Shown here: positions 43,917-51,691 of the stretch, one piece after another
Numbering within the stretch: the stretch's first letter is position 1
How the letters are laid out: each line of letters starts with the position of its first letter
Source of the DNA: Pseudomonadota bacterium
GTDB taxonomy: Bacteria; Pseudomonadota; Gammaproteobacteria; Pseudomonadales; Pseudohongiellaceae
Reading direction: 5' to 3'
DNA: 64,000 nucleotides
Assembly (NCBI GenBank): GCA_027623555.1
Contig: JAQBSZ010000009.1
Location: 1 to 64,000, forward strand
Translations under genes and position numbers: made by a program
The notes under the pieces: model-generated
Told to the model about the DNA's origin: nothing
What the model saw: only the letters and a program-made list of their open reading frames with translations
Databases searched by the model: none

Positions 43917-45203
43917 TCAGCTAAACAGATCCAGTTTCTCCACGCCAATTGGAAACAGGCTGTCGAGATCGTCTTGTACGCCGAGAAAATCCCGTAAGGC
44001 GCGATGTACGTGCTGTGGAGTGACGATGATACCGTTCGAGTCTGCTTCCAGGGTATCGGGATTCAGTTTTAATGCTTCGAAGTTTTCATCAGTCTCACCA
44101 ATCACACGATTGCCTGTGATACCTGCCCCCATCGCCATTATGGAAGTGATATTCCAGTGATCCTTGCCGTCGCCGTCGTTGTAAAACGGCGTGCGACCGA
44201 AATCTGACCCTACCACTACGGTAACCATGTCCTGCAGTCCCTGCAGCTCGATCTGCTCCCAGAGATGGTCCAGTCCTTCGAGGAGTTCGGTCAGGCTATC
44301 GGTATGATCGGCATCATGATTACCGTGGGTGTCGAAACCACCGGCGTTGAGATTGGCGCTCACTGCCAGGCCACTGGCGAACGCGGCAACGGCCACCTCG
44401 GCCTGACCCTGCAGGCCCTCTGAGACCTCCTCGGGTAGAAACGCCAACAGGCTTTCCAGTTCCACCTCGGTATTGCGAACCGTTGCCAGCTGATCCATCT
44501 GCAATTGACGCTTGGGCAGCGATTCTGCCACACGCAGCCTGGTCAGCCGTTGTTCGCGGGCCTGCTGCACCAGGTCATAGGAAGCACTGCCGAAATAACT
44601 GAGCGGCTGTAGTTCTTCATCCTCCGGAAACATACTGTTCGGATAAGCCAGTTGACTGAAGGTGTTGGCGCCGGCAGTGCGCACCGGCGCCACCAGCGAA
44701 GCGGTAAAGTCATAGCCGCCATTGGAGATGAAGGCCATCGGCTGGTCCGCATAGGGAGCCGCCGCCAGCGCTGCGATACTGGGGTAGCCTTGCTCGAGTT
44801 TGCCACTCCACACGAAGCGTCTGCCACTGTCGTGGCCGTTGGTTTGTGTGTCGATACCGTTGATTACCAGAAGCCGGTTCGAGTGCTTGGCAAAGAAGTT
44901 GTCAAAATGTCCAGCCGATTCAATGGATGGTGCCTGGATGATGTTCGAGTAGGGCGCATAGACAAGATTCCCGGCTGTCTTTATTTCGCTTGAAGAGAAG
45001 TTGTTAACTGGACCCAGGCCATCTGCACGAGGTGCATCACCCTTGGGATCGATAAGGCTGGTAGGATCCCAGCCACCCGATGCACTTACGGTTATCAGGA
45101 AACGCTCGGCCGTTGCTCCGAAAGCGGGTCGGATGAGTGACATGGGCAGGACTCCTGCCATACCCAGTCCGGTAACTGTTCTGAGAAATGTTCTTCTTTT
45201 CAT
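43917..45203 (-). CDS. DUF1501 protein, Tat-exported
   Basis: 428 residues from the ATG at 45203 (GGAG nine bases upstream), which starts MKRRTFLRTVTGLGMAGVLP, a Tat signal; the longer frame to 45386 has no such support. The DUF1501 sulfatase-like fold is visible: LITVSASGGWDPTSLIDP, NGHDSGRRFVWSGKL, NAGGFDTHGNHDADHTDSL and VTVVVGSDFGRTPFYNDGDGKDHWNITSIMAMGAGI. In Planctomycetes and other groups DUF1501 proteins are partnered with exported cytochrome-domain proteins, as here with the upstream gene, 47 bp away. The joint role is unknown; degradation of complex organics has been proposed for such pairs. Confidence 0.88.
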   Translation of the reverse strand: MKRRTFLRTVTGLGMAGVLPMSLIRPAFGATAERFLITVSASGGWDPTSLIDPKGDAPRADGLGPVNNFSSSEIKTAGNLVYAPYSNIIQAPSIESAGHFDNFFAKHSNRLLVINGIDTQTNGHDSGRRFVWSGKLEQGYPSIAALAAAPYADQPMAFISNGGYDFTASLVAPVRTAGANTFSQLAYPNSMFPEDEELQPLSYFGSASYDLVQQAREQRLTRLRVAESLPKRQLQMDQLATVRNTEVELESLLAFLPEEVSEGLQGQAEVAVAAFASGLAVSANLNAGGFDTHGNHDADHTDSLTELLEGLDHLWEQIELQGLQDMVTVVVGSDFGRTPFYNDGDGKDHWNITSIMAMGAGITGNRVIGETDENFEALKLNPDTLEADSNGIIVTPQHVHRALRDFLGVQDDLDSLFPIGVEKLDLFS

Positions 45204-45250
45204 GGTGGAACTCCTCAACGATTGACTCTCGCTGCTCTTAAGGTTTGGAT

Positions 45251-47695
45251 TTATTCGTAGACAAAGCGATAGTCGGACATCAGGTAAGCGGCAACCGCCA
45301 TCCAGGCCCGAATTACGTAATTGGCATCCAGTACTAGCACATTCTGAAGCGGAGCCCCGCTCAACAAGTCGTTGGTGCGTCGGCACGAAGAGGGCAGCGC
45401 GTTGCCCTCGTTGCTGGCCTGGCTTGCCGCCAGTACATCGACAAACAACTGGTAGGTAGTCTCGACCTCGAGGTCATCGATCGCCAGTTCTTCTCCCAAC
45501 AGATGCTCGTGCAAGTACTGGATGTTGGTCTTGATACTGGCCTGGTCCGTGCTGCCGATTGGCTGTGTGTCTGCCTCGACATAGGGGAATAACACTCGAT
45601 CCTGGGTGCTGTAGAGGAAATCGTTAGCTACGGCATAACAGGCTAGTTCATTCGCCATGCGTTCCTGCACGGCAACCATCAGTCCATTCGGCTCGGTGAG
45701 TCGTTCGGTGACGACGAAGGAGTCGATGCCACCATAGATCTGGTTATAGAACTGCGAGTCATCCAGCAGACGTGCCTGGTTGTCGAGCTCAATTGTTACG
45801 CTGTAATTATTCAGCGGGCTGCGCCACTCGAAACCCAGCAGTGCAATGATTTTTCGATGCAGCATCTCCGGCGACAGCAAGCGTGCGGCGCCGGTTTCCT
45901 CATGAATTACGGCAAAGGCATCTGACTCCAGAGCTTCGGCCCGCCAGTAGGGGCTGAGGATAATCTCCTTGATCAGGCTCTTCAGGTTTTGGTTATCGGC
46001 GACGTAGACTGCTTTCAATTCATCCAGATGTACCGACTCGGCATTGAAGGCATCCCACTCGGCTTCGGTGCCGGTCTCGCTAGGTGGATCCAGCGGTTCG
46101 CGTCCGGTCAGGCCGTTGTAAACGATACGTACCATGGCGTCATCGAAGCGCGGATCGGTCTGCATCTGTGTGGAGAGCCATTGCAGGGAGGTATCCTCCT
46201 CACTGTCCGGGCGATCGATTCCGGCAAATCCTGCCTGGAACATGTCCTCGTACCAGGGCTGGTTGGGGCGGTACTGGCCGCGCTCATTCCAGTTCTGGAA
46301 AGAAGAAGCCACTGGATCCAGCAGGCCATGGCAGATAACACAGTCGTCGTTGTCCATGGTCGGCGCCGGGCTGCTGATATCTACCGCTTCGCCATCCGGG
46401 CGGGTGCCTTCCAGGGCGAGGATGTCGACATCGAGAAACAGATCGTATACGACCCGTGAGCGCCCGCGGTTGACGTTGGTATCACTGGTGGGATAGCGAT
46501 TCAGGAACATCAATGAGGTCATCATTCCAGCATGGGGAATTCCAGGTAACTGAGCTGGCAGCCACTCCTGGGGGTCCCATTCATCGTTGAAATTCAGTGC
46601 ATCGATCACGCCATAGCTCTTCGCCGAATAGCCGTTCACCATGAAGTAATCCGCAGTGAGAATCTCGGGCATAGGCATGTCGTTCTTGACCACGTAATTA
46701 ACCAGCTGTAGTGGTTCGAGGGCGACGCTGTCGTTGGTAGTTACCCGGTTGAACTGAAACTCATCGTCACGGACACCGTCACCTGGATCGAACCAGCGGA
46801 AATCTGGAAATCCACGCATCAGGTTTATGGCTTCTTCCGGGCGACTGTTTGCAGCCAGATAACGATTGGTATGAATTAGATCATTGAATATCTCGATAAG
46901 ACGCGCGTAAAAGGACTGTTCCTGCATCATGCCGTCCAATACAGTGCGTAGCCCGTCGTCGCCATCACTGGCCACCAGTGCCACCTCGCTGTCGGTGGGT
47001 AAGCGGCCGACCAGTTGCAAGGAAGCCTTGCGCAGCGTGTCATCCAATGGCATCGATATCAGTGCAGCAATCGATTGTGCGACCATCGGGCTATCGTCTA
47101 CCTGAAACACAGTTAGGATGTATTCGGTGACTTCGCTGGCACAGGTGTCGATGCAGCTGTTTGGTACGCCGAGTGGCATCACGTTGTTGATATAGGAAGT
47201 GAGCGCGTTGGCGTCGCCGCAGTTGGCACAATTCACCATGGACACGGCAACAGCACCTCCCTGGCCATTAACTCCGTGGCAACTTGAGCATAGTGAATTG
47301 TAGTTATCCTGGCCGGCTACTGTTGTTGCATCTGCGAGCAGCACCTGAAACAGGTCTCCGGGTATCAGCTGCAGCTGCAGGGTATAGAAGTCGAATGCCA
47401 ATTGGGTCAGCGGAATGTCCAGGATGGCTGAATCCAGATCAAATGTGGCGCCTGGGGTGAGCCCCGGTTCGGCAGCTATTGCCTCAATGATGCTAAACGT
47501 AAGTGCGGTCGCATCGACGAGTTTGAGTTCAAGGCGTAATGATCCATAGCCTTCCACGTCGATGCGCGGAATGTGCAGGGTATCAATCTCAAAATAGGGG
47601 ATTGAACTACCGGATTGCGCCGACGCAGGTGCCGTGGCACCTACGCTTAGCAGCACAAAGGCGATTGCATAGAAGATAAATCTGAATTTGGCCAT
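45251..47695 (-). CDS. Exported di-haem cytochrome-like protein with DUF1592/1588-type regions
   Basis: 814 residues from the ATG at 47695; a GTG six codons earlier is possible. Signal peptide ends at APASA-Q. Two haem c sites are seen: CSSCHGVNGQGG (about residue 142) and CVICHGLLDPVASSFQNWNERGQ (about 445). The second lies in the DUF1588-like block (NRGRSRVVYDLFLDVDILAL). The early part (LRKASLQLVGRLPTDSEV...) resembles the DUF1549-type segment. Such proteins occur as partners of DUF1501 proteins, encoded just downstream here. It would transfer electrons in the periplasm; substrate unknown. It has an extra CGDANA Cys-containing stretch after the first haem. Confidence 0.82.
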   Translation of the reverse strand: MAKFRFIFYAIAFVLLSVGATAPASAQSGSSIPYFEIDTLHIPRIDVEGYGSLRLELKLVDATALTFSIIEAIAAEPGLTPGATFDLDSAILDIPLTQLAFDFYTLQLQLIPGDLFQVLLADATTVAGQDNYNSLCSSCHGVNGQGGAVAVSMVNCANCGDANALTSYINNVMPLGVPNSCIDTCASEVTEYILTVFQVDDSPMVAQSIAALISMPLDDTLRKASLQLVGRLPTDSEVALVASDGDDGLRTVLDGMMQEQSFYARLIEIFNDLIHTNRYLAANSRPEEAINLMRGFPDFRWFDPGDGVRDDEFQFNRVTTNDSVALEPLQLVNYVVKNDMPMPEILTADYFMVNGYSAKSYGVIDALNFNDEWDPQEWLPAQLPGIPHAGMMTSLMFLNRYPTSDTNVNRGRSRVVYDLFLDVDILALEGTRPDGEAVDISSPAPTMDNDDCVICHGLLDPVASSFQNWNERGQYRPNQPWYEDMFQAGFAGIDRPDSEEDTSLQWLSTQMQTDPRFDDAMVRIVYNGLTGREPLDPPSETGTEAEWDAFNAESVHLDELKAVYVADNQNLKSLIKEIILSPYWRAEALESDAFAVIHEETGAARLLSPEMLHRKIIALLGFEWRSPLNNYSVTIELDNQARLLDDSQFYNQIYGGIDSFVVTERLTEPNGLMVAVQERMANELACYAVANDFLYSTQDRVLFPYVEADTQPIGSTDQASIKTNIQYLHEHLLGEELAIDDLEVETTYQLFVDVLAASQASNEGNALPSSCRRTNDLLSGAPLQNVLVLDANYVIRAWMAVAAYLMSDYRFVYE

Positions 47696-47885
47696 AGCAC
47701 GACTCGCTCTCACAGAAAATCAGTTATTTCCAGTTATAACGCTAGAGGCAGGCAGGGGTTTACTTTAAGAAGCTGGGGAGGAGCGAACTGCGAACCAGGT
47801 CACAAAGGAATCAATTATTCGGACAGATGCATTTTAATTATTCTGGAAACAACTCAGAAACAAAGACGAGAAAATTGATATGCCC

Positions 47886-48116
47886 CTAGTTCTCTATGTG
47901 CTGGAAGCGTTGTAGCGTTTTTCCGTCACGTTCAATGGTCTCGAAGAACATCTCCAGCGGCCTGACCCAGAGTCCATGGTCTCCGTAAAGGGCGCGATAA
48001 ACCGCCATCGGCTCCTGGGTTTCGCTGTGAAGGGCGATATCGATCAGCTCGTAGCATTGACCCTTGAAGTGTCGGTAATTGCCCCGGGGAATGTCTGCAT
48101 AGTCTGTTTTACTCAC
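47886..48116 (-). CDS. DUF1653 protein
   Basis: 76 residues filling one DUF1653 domain: GNYRHFKGQCYELIDIALHSETQEPMAVYRALYGDHGLWVRPLEMFFETI. These small cytoplasmic proteins are common in proteobacteria and have no firm role. The start overlaps the end of the upstream sensor-like gene by four bases, so it is the last gene of that operon. Confidence 0.9.
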   Translation of the reverse strand: MSKTDYADIPRGNYRHFKGQCYELIDIALHSETQEPMAVYRALYGDHGLWVRPLEMFFETIERDGKTLQRFQHIEN

Positions 48117-48673
48117 TGATCGGGATTCCCGGGCAGCGCAGGTGCAGGTGCCGGCGCATCTGGAAATGGCAGACGGCCTGGTCCACCTGGTGGGCCACCG
48201 GGAATAAATTCTGGCCTGCCGTCTCGTCCTTCACTACCGCGGGGTCCGCGCCGCTGTACGAATTGCCGCGCCACCAGGCGTTCTGCCTCGGTGAGTTCTC
48301 TTAGTAGTACGATCGTTTGTTGATGAGACAATTGCTGGTAGCGTTCGCCGGCTTCACGCAGGTCGGCGAATGCCTGCTCCAACGCTTCGGTATCCAGCGA
48401 GGCCGAGGCCATCAAGTCATTGACACGGCGTTGTGCGGTAAACATCTGCTGGCGAAGTGGTCGAATCTCGTCATAGCTGCTCTCCAGTAGAGGTTCAAGC
48501 TCAGCTCGTCGTTCCTCGCTGAGGTCGCGCACCACCCAGCCTATATTCGGAGGAAATGGTCTCGGACCGCGCTCCTGGATACTGGACGCGCGATAGGAAA
48601 TACCACCAACAAATACCAGGTTGATGGCAACAGAGGCGAGCAGGGCGATCAGGATCAGTCTGCTTCTGTTCAT
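48113..48673 (-). CDS. Periplasmic sensor-like protein (Spy/CnrX type)
   Basis: 186 residues. A membrane anchor at 5-25 (LILIALLASVAINLVFVGG) is followed by a periplasmic helical hairpin: LSEERRAELEPLLESSYDEIRPLRQQMFTAQRRVNDLMASASLDTEALEQAFADLREAGERYQQLSHQQTIVLLRELTEAERLVARQF. This is the heavy-metal-sensor/Spy-like fold seen in CnrX and ZraP. The C-terminus is Gly/Pro rich (ratio unlike its neighbours). The metal ligands of CnrX are not conserved, so the signal may differ. It begins 3 bp after the anti-sigma gene. Confidence 0.82.
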   Translation of the reverse strand: MNRSRLILIALLASVAINLVFVGGISYRASSIQERGPRPFPPNIGWVVRDLSEERRAELEPLLESSYDEIRPLRQQMFTAQRRVNDLMASASLDTEALEQAFADLREAGERYQQLSHQQTIVLLRELTEAERLVARQFVQRRGPRGSEGRDGRPEFIPGGPPGGPGRLPFPDAPAPAPALPGNPDQ

Positions 48674-48675
48674 GA

Positions 48676-49128
48676 CTAAAAATTATTCTCCGAGTAATCA
48701 TCGAGTGAGAGCATGGCAAGTTCATCTTCCCAGAATTCAAGCTCGCTGGGTTCCACCATTACACCAAAACTGTAGTAGTTGCCGAGCACGATACCGAATA
48801 CCAGAGGTAAACAAGCTGCTATCGTGGGTCGCCACAAACGCAGGGTAAATCCCTCAGTTGGGGCCAACCAGTCGAGTAGTCTATCCATTGGAGATAAAGA
48901 GCGGGCAGGGAGTGGTTGATGCATTACAGTGGCTTCCAGACTGGCAAGTTCTGGCACTGGCAATTGGTTCAGCCGTTTCTCCAGTAGCTGGTGGCTCGCC
49001 AGCAAGGCTCGTACTTGTCGACTACTATCGAGTAATTCTGTGCAGCTTCGCCGCAGCTCGGATGGCCAGGACCGGGAGTCTGCGCCATGAACATTCAACA
49101 GCTTTTCAAATTTATCAAAGTTCATCAT
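48676..49128 (-). CDS. Probable anti-sigma factor
   Basis: 150 residues with one central membrane helix (TIAACLPLVFGIVLGNYYSF, about 105-125). The N-terminal part (FDKFEKLLNVHGADSRSWPSELRRSCTELLDSSRQVRALLASHQLLEKRLNQLPVPELASLEATVM) looks like the cytoplasmic sigma-binding part of CnrY-like anti-sigma factors. Position between an ECF sigma gene and a CnrX-like gene supports that role; sequence alone is weak. 155 bp with a tandem repeat separate it from sigma. Confidence 0.68.
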   Translation of the reverse strand: MMNFDKFEKLLNVHGADSRSWPSELRRSCTELLDSSRQVRALLASHQLLEKRLNQLPVPELASLEATVMHQPLPARSLSPMDRLLDWLAPTEGFTLRLWRPTIAACLPLVFGIVLGNYYSFGVMVEPSELEFWEDELAMLSLDDYSENNF

Positions 49129-49148
49129 CTTTAGTGCCTGTCTATTTA

Positions 49149-49260
49149 TGTGCGCTTTCTGGCTTCATGTGCGCTTTCTGGCTTCATGTGCGCTTTCTGG
49201 CTTCATGTGCGCTTTCTGATTTCATCTGCGCTTTCTATTTTTATCTACACTTTCTCGCAA
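49149..49260. repeat. 19-bp tandem repeat array between sigma and anti-sigma genes
   Basis: The unit TGTGCGCTTTCTGGCTTCA occurs perfectly at 49149-49167, 49168-49186 and 49187-49205, then degenerates (49206-49224, 49225-49243, 49244 onward). About 5.5 copies. Divergence grows toward the sigma gene. No spacers, so not CRISPR. Copy-number change would alter the distance and RNA structure between the two genes. Confidence 0.85.
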
Positions 49261-49283
49261 TATTCATAAGGTATTTTTTCAAT

Positions 49284-49826
49284 TCAAATTTTACTCAGTG
49301 TCTTGCGTAGCGTGCGTTTCGCTCTGGCTATTGCCGACTCCAATGCTTTGACTGATACATTCATAATAGCAGCGGCTTCCTTGTTAGAAAATCCGGAGAA
49401 GTGGCAGAGCATCAGCGCGCTGCGTTGATTTTCTGGCAAGGCAAGGATCGCCTGTTCCAATTGTGTGCTCTGATCATGGGCTGTATCGCGTTCGACCAGA
49501 TCAACCTGATGTTGCAATTTCGCTTCAGTTTCACTTTCGAGATTTGCCAGGGTCAGGGTTCTTGCGTGCCTTCTCAGGTAATCGACACACAGGTTGCGAG
49601 CAATCGTGTGCAGCCATGTCGACAGTTTCGCTTTCTCCGGCTGCCATTTCGCAGCATTCACCCACAGTTTTAAAAAAGTTTCCTGGCAAATGTCCTCGGT
49701 ATCCTTCTTGTTCCCCAACATCCGGTAAGCATAATGGCTGATTGATTTTAGATGTTGCCTGACGATGGCCTGATAAGCAGATTGATCACCATTACATACG
49801 GCCCGCATCAACTCTTCATCAGTCAT
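49284..49826 (-). CDS. ECF sigma-70 family RNA polymerase sigma factor
   Basis: 180 residues. Region 2 is seen in YAYRMLGNKKDTEDICQETFLKLWVNAAKWQPEKAKLSTWLHTIARNLCVDYLRR (about 32-85) and region 4 in ALPENQRSALMLCHFSGFSNKEAAAIMNVSVKALESAIARAKRTLRK (about 125-175). With the anti-sigma and sensor-like genes just downstream it forms a CnrH-Y-X-like set. The EF-hand gene lies 34 bp upstream on the same strand. Confidence 0.95.
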   Translation of the reverse strand: MTDEELMRAVCNGDQSAYQAIVRQHLKSISHYAYRMLGNKKDTEDICQETFLKLWVNAAKWQPEKAKLSTWLHTIARNLCVDYLRRHARTLTLANLESETEAKLQHQVDLVERDTAHDQSTQLEQAILALPENQRSALMLCHFSGFSNKEAAAIMNVSVKALESAIARAKRTLRKTLSKI

Positions 49827-49860
49827 TATGCTCTTTCAGGGATCCTTGCAGCGCGGAGAA

Positions 49861-50415
49861 CTAATTCTGCTGCGATTGTCCTCCACTATTTCCACCAGGT
49901 CTACCGCGCCCACCGCCTCTGGGACCAGCGCCGCCCTGGCGTGGCCTGCGTAATTCATCCTTGCTTAACACGCCATCGTCATCGCGATCCATCATGTTAA
50001 AGTTTGCCTCCTGGAATTCATCCAGTGTCACAATCTCGTCACCATCAGTATCCATTTCATGAAAACGTGCGGTGGCCCGTTCCGTCATCATTTCGCGCAT
50101 CTGTGCGCGGCGCTCATTGATCTGGCTTGCATCACCATTGCCGCTTCGCTGTCCGCCGGGGTTGCCAGCGCGGGGTCCGCCGGTCGGGCGAGCATTCAAA
50201 AATTCATCGATCGTCAAGACGCCGTTCTGGTCAGTATCGATTCGAGCCAGTACGTCCCGATCGCCTTCCTGAAACTCCACGAAGCTGACTGTTCCGTCAC
50301 CGTTACTGTCCAGATCTTCCAGTTCAAACCGACTGGGTCCATTGTCTTCGGCTGCCAGCACTGCTGTGGAAAGACTCAGTAGTCCCAGGCTCGTAATCCT
50401 CAGTAAATCTTGCAT
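49861..50415 (-). CDS. Exported EF-hand protein
   Basis: 184 residues from the ATG at 50415 (AGGAG seven bases upstream), giving a signal peptide to LSTAVLA-A; the longer frame to 50436 has no ribosome site. Four EF-hand loops are visible: DLDSNGDGTVSFVEF, RIDTDQNGVLTIDEF, EMDTDGDEIVTLDEF and MMDRDDDGVLSKDEL, the third with E where Gly is usual. A Gly/Pro/Arg-rich linker and tail surround them. It should bind Ca2+ in the periplasm. Just upstream of the ECF sigma gene on the same strand, so it could be part of the same signalling unit or a target of it. Confidence 0.9.
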   Translation of the reverse strand: MQDLLRITSLGLLSLSTAVLAAEDNGPSRFELEDLDSNGDGTVSFVEFQEGDRDVLARIDTDQNGVLTIDEFLNARPTGGPRAGNPGGQRSGNGDASQINERRAQMREMMTERATARFHEMDTDGDEIVTLDEFQEANFNMMDRDDDGVLSKDELRRPRQGGAGPRGGGRGRPGGNSGGQSQQN

Positions 50416-50610
50416 ACGTATTCTCCTGCATTGCATGTATTTATAGAGTTATACGCAGCGCGCGTATCGACCCGTCGCAACCCGGCTTATTCTTTTTCTG
50501 CGCTGCTTCTCATTAATCCAGTGAAATGATTTATCGAAGCACTCCGGTTGATTCACCGGAATTTCCGTGTAAGCATGGATAATCCTGACACGCAAATAGA
50601 GATTGCCGAG

Positions 50611-51537
50611 ATGACTAATCAAACCCGCAGATTCGCGGTCAAACTTGCCTTGCTATTGGTGGCGAGCCTGCTTTCAGTAGCCCACAGCTACGGGCAGGAA
50701 TACATCATGGATCCGAATTGGCCCAAGCCTTTGCCAGAAGGTATCGAATGGGGTCAGGTGCCCAATGTGACTATCGATAAAGAGGGTTACATCTACGCAT
50801 TTCATCGTGCTGACCCACCGGTGCTCAAGTTCGATAAGGATGGCAACCTGGTGGACTCCTACGGCAGTGCAGAATGGGTGTCGCTGCCCCATGGATTTCG
50901 CACCACACCAGACGGCAATATCTGGGCGACTGATTTCCATCCTTCTCTGGGACACACGATCACCAAGATCGACACTGATGGACGCATCATTTTACGGCTC
51001 GGTGCCCGAGGATTTACAGGAACCAGCCCCAACACATTCAATGGCCCGGCCGATGTTGTGCAGGCCCCGGACGGCAGCTTCTTCGTGGCCGATGGCCATA
51101 GCAACAACCGGATCGTCAAGTTCGACCGAGATGGCAGGTACCTGATGGAGTGGGGTAAGAAGGGCACGGGTCCGGGGGAGTTCGATCTGCCGCACACCGT
51201 CGTCATCGACAGGCGTGGCCGGCTCTTTGTTGGTGATAGATCAAACGAACGTATCCAACTCTTCACCCAGGAGGGTGTATACCTCACCGAATGGCAGCAG
51301 TTTGGTCGGGCGAGCGGCATGTTCATCGACCAGAATGATATTCTCTATGTGGCCGACTATGAAAAACTGCGTGGCGTCATCTTCGGCAGTGCTGAGGACG
51401 GCACTGTAATGGGATTTATCGAAGGTTCTGAGCCAGAAGGTGTCGTGGTCGATGCTGACGGCAATGTCTACACCGGTGAAGTTACCGGAGGTGAAGGTGG
51501 CGAGGGCCGCATCATGCGTAAGTTCATCAAGCAATAG
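50611..51537 (+). CDS. Exported NHL-repeat beta-propeller protein
   Basis: 308 residues from the ATG at 50611, chosen since it starts MTNQTRRFAVKLALLLVASLLSVAHSYG, a good signal peptide; frames back to 50548 or 50575 have no better ribosome site. NHL repeats: TIDKEGYIYAFHR, TTPDGNIWATDF, DVVQAPDGSFFVADGHSNNRIVKFDRDGR, TVVIDRRGRLFVGDRSNERIQLFTQEG and GVVVDADGNVYTGEV. It is a paralogue of the protein at 17924-19096 and looks like the same peptidyl-amidating-lyase-like propeller. Its neighbours do not reveal a partner. Confidence 0.87.
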   Translation: MTNQTRRFAVKLALLLVASLLSVAHSYGQEYIMDPNWPKPLPEGIEWGQVPNVTIDKEGYIYAFHRADPPVLKFDKDGNLVDSYGSAEWVSLPHGFRTTPDGNIWATDFHPSLGHTITKIDTDGRIILRLGARGFTGTSPNTFNGPADVVQAPDGSFFVADGHSNNRIVKFDRDGRYLMEWGKKGTGPGEFDLPHTVVIDRRGRLFVGDRSNERIQLFTQEGVYLTEWQQFGRASGMFIDQNDILYVADYEKLRGVIFGSAEDGTVMGFIEGSEPEGVVVDADGNVYTGEVTGGEGGEGRIMRKFIKQ

Positions 51538-51543
51538 CCCCGA

Positions 51544-51595
51544 TGAGCAGGTCTGTTCGCTCACTTAACTCTTTGATTTAATTAAGACCTGCTCA
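51544..51595 (+). terminator. Inverted repeat after the NHL gene
   Basis: TGAGCAGGTCT (51544-51554) pairs exactly with AGACCTGCTCA (51585-51595); 30-base loop. It begins seven bases after the stop. No strong T-run, so termination is uncertain. Confidence 0.35.
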
Positions 51596-51691
51596 CAATT
51601 ATTTGTTAAAATCCGGCTCCCTTTAATACGGTCTGTTAATACACTTACAACAAGCAGGTGTATTCAACGCAATGCCACCTGTAGTACTGCC

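Noticed and set aside
45204-45386. N-terminal extension of the DUF1501 gene
   Set aside because: The extension is Cys/Arg-rich and not protein-like; the Tat signal and ribosome site support the ATG at 45203.
49149-49260. CRISPR array
   Set aside because: Units are contiguous 19-bp tandem copies without spacers.
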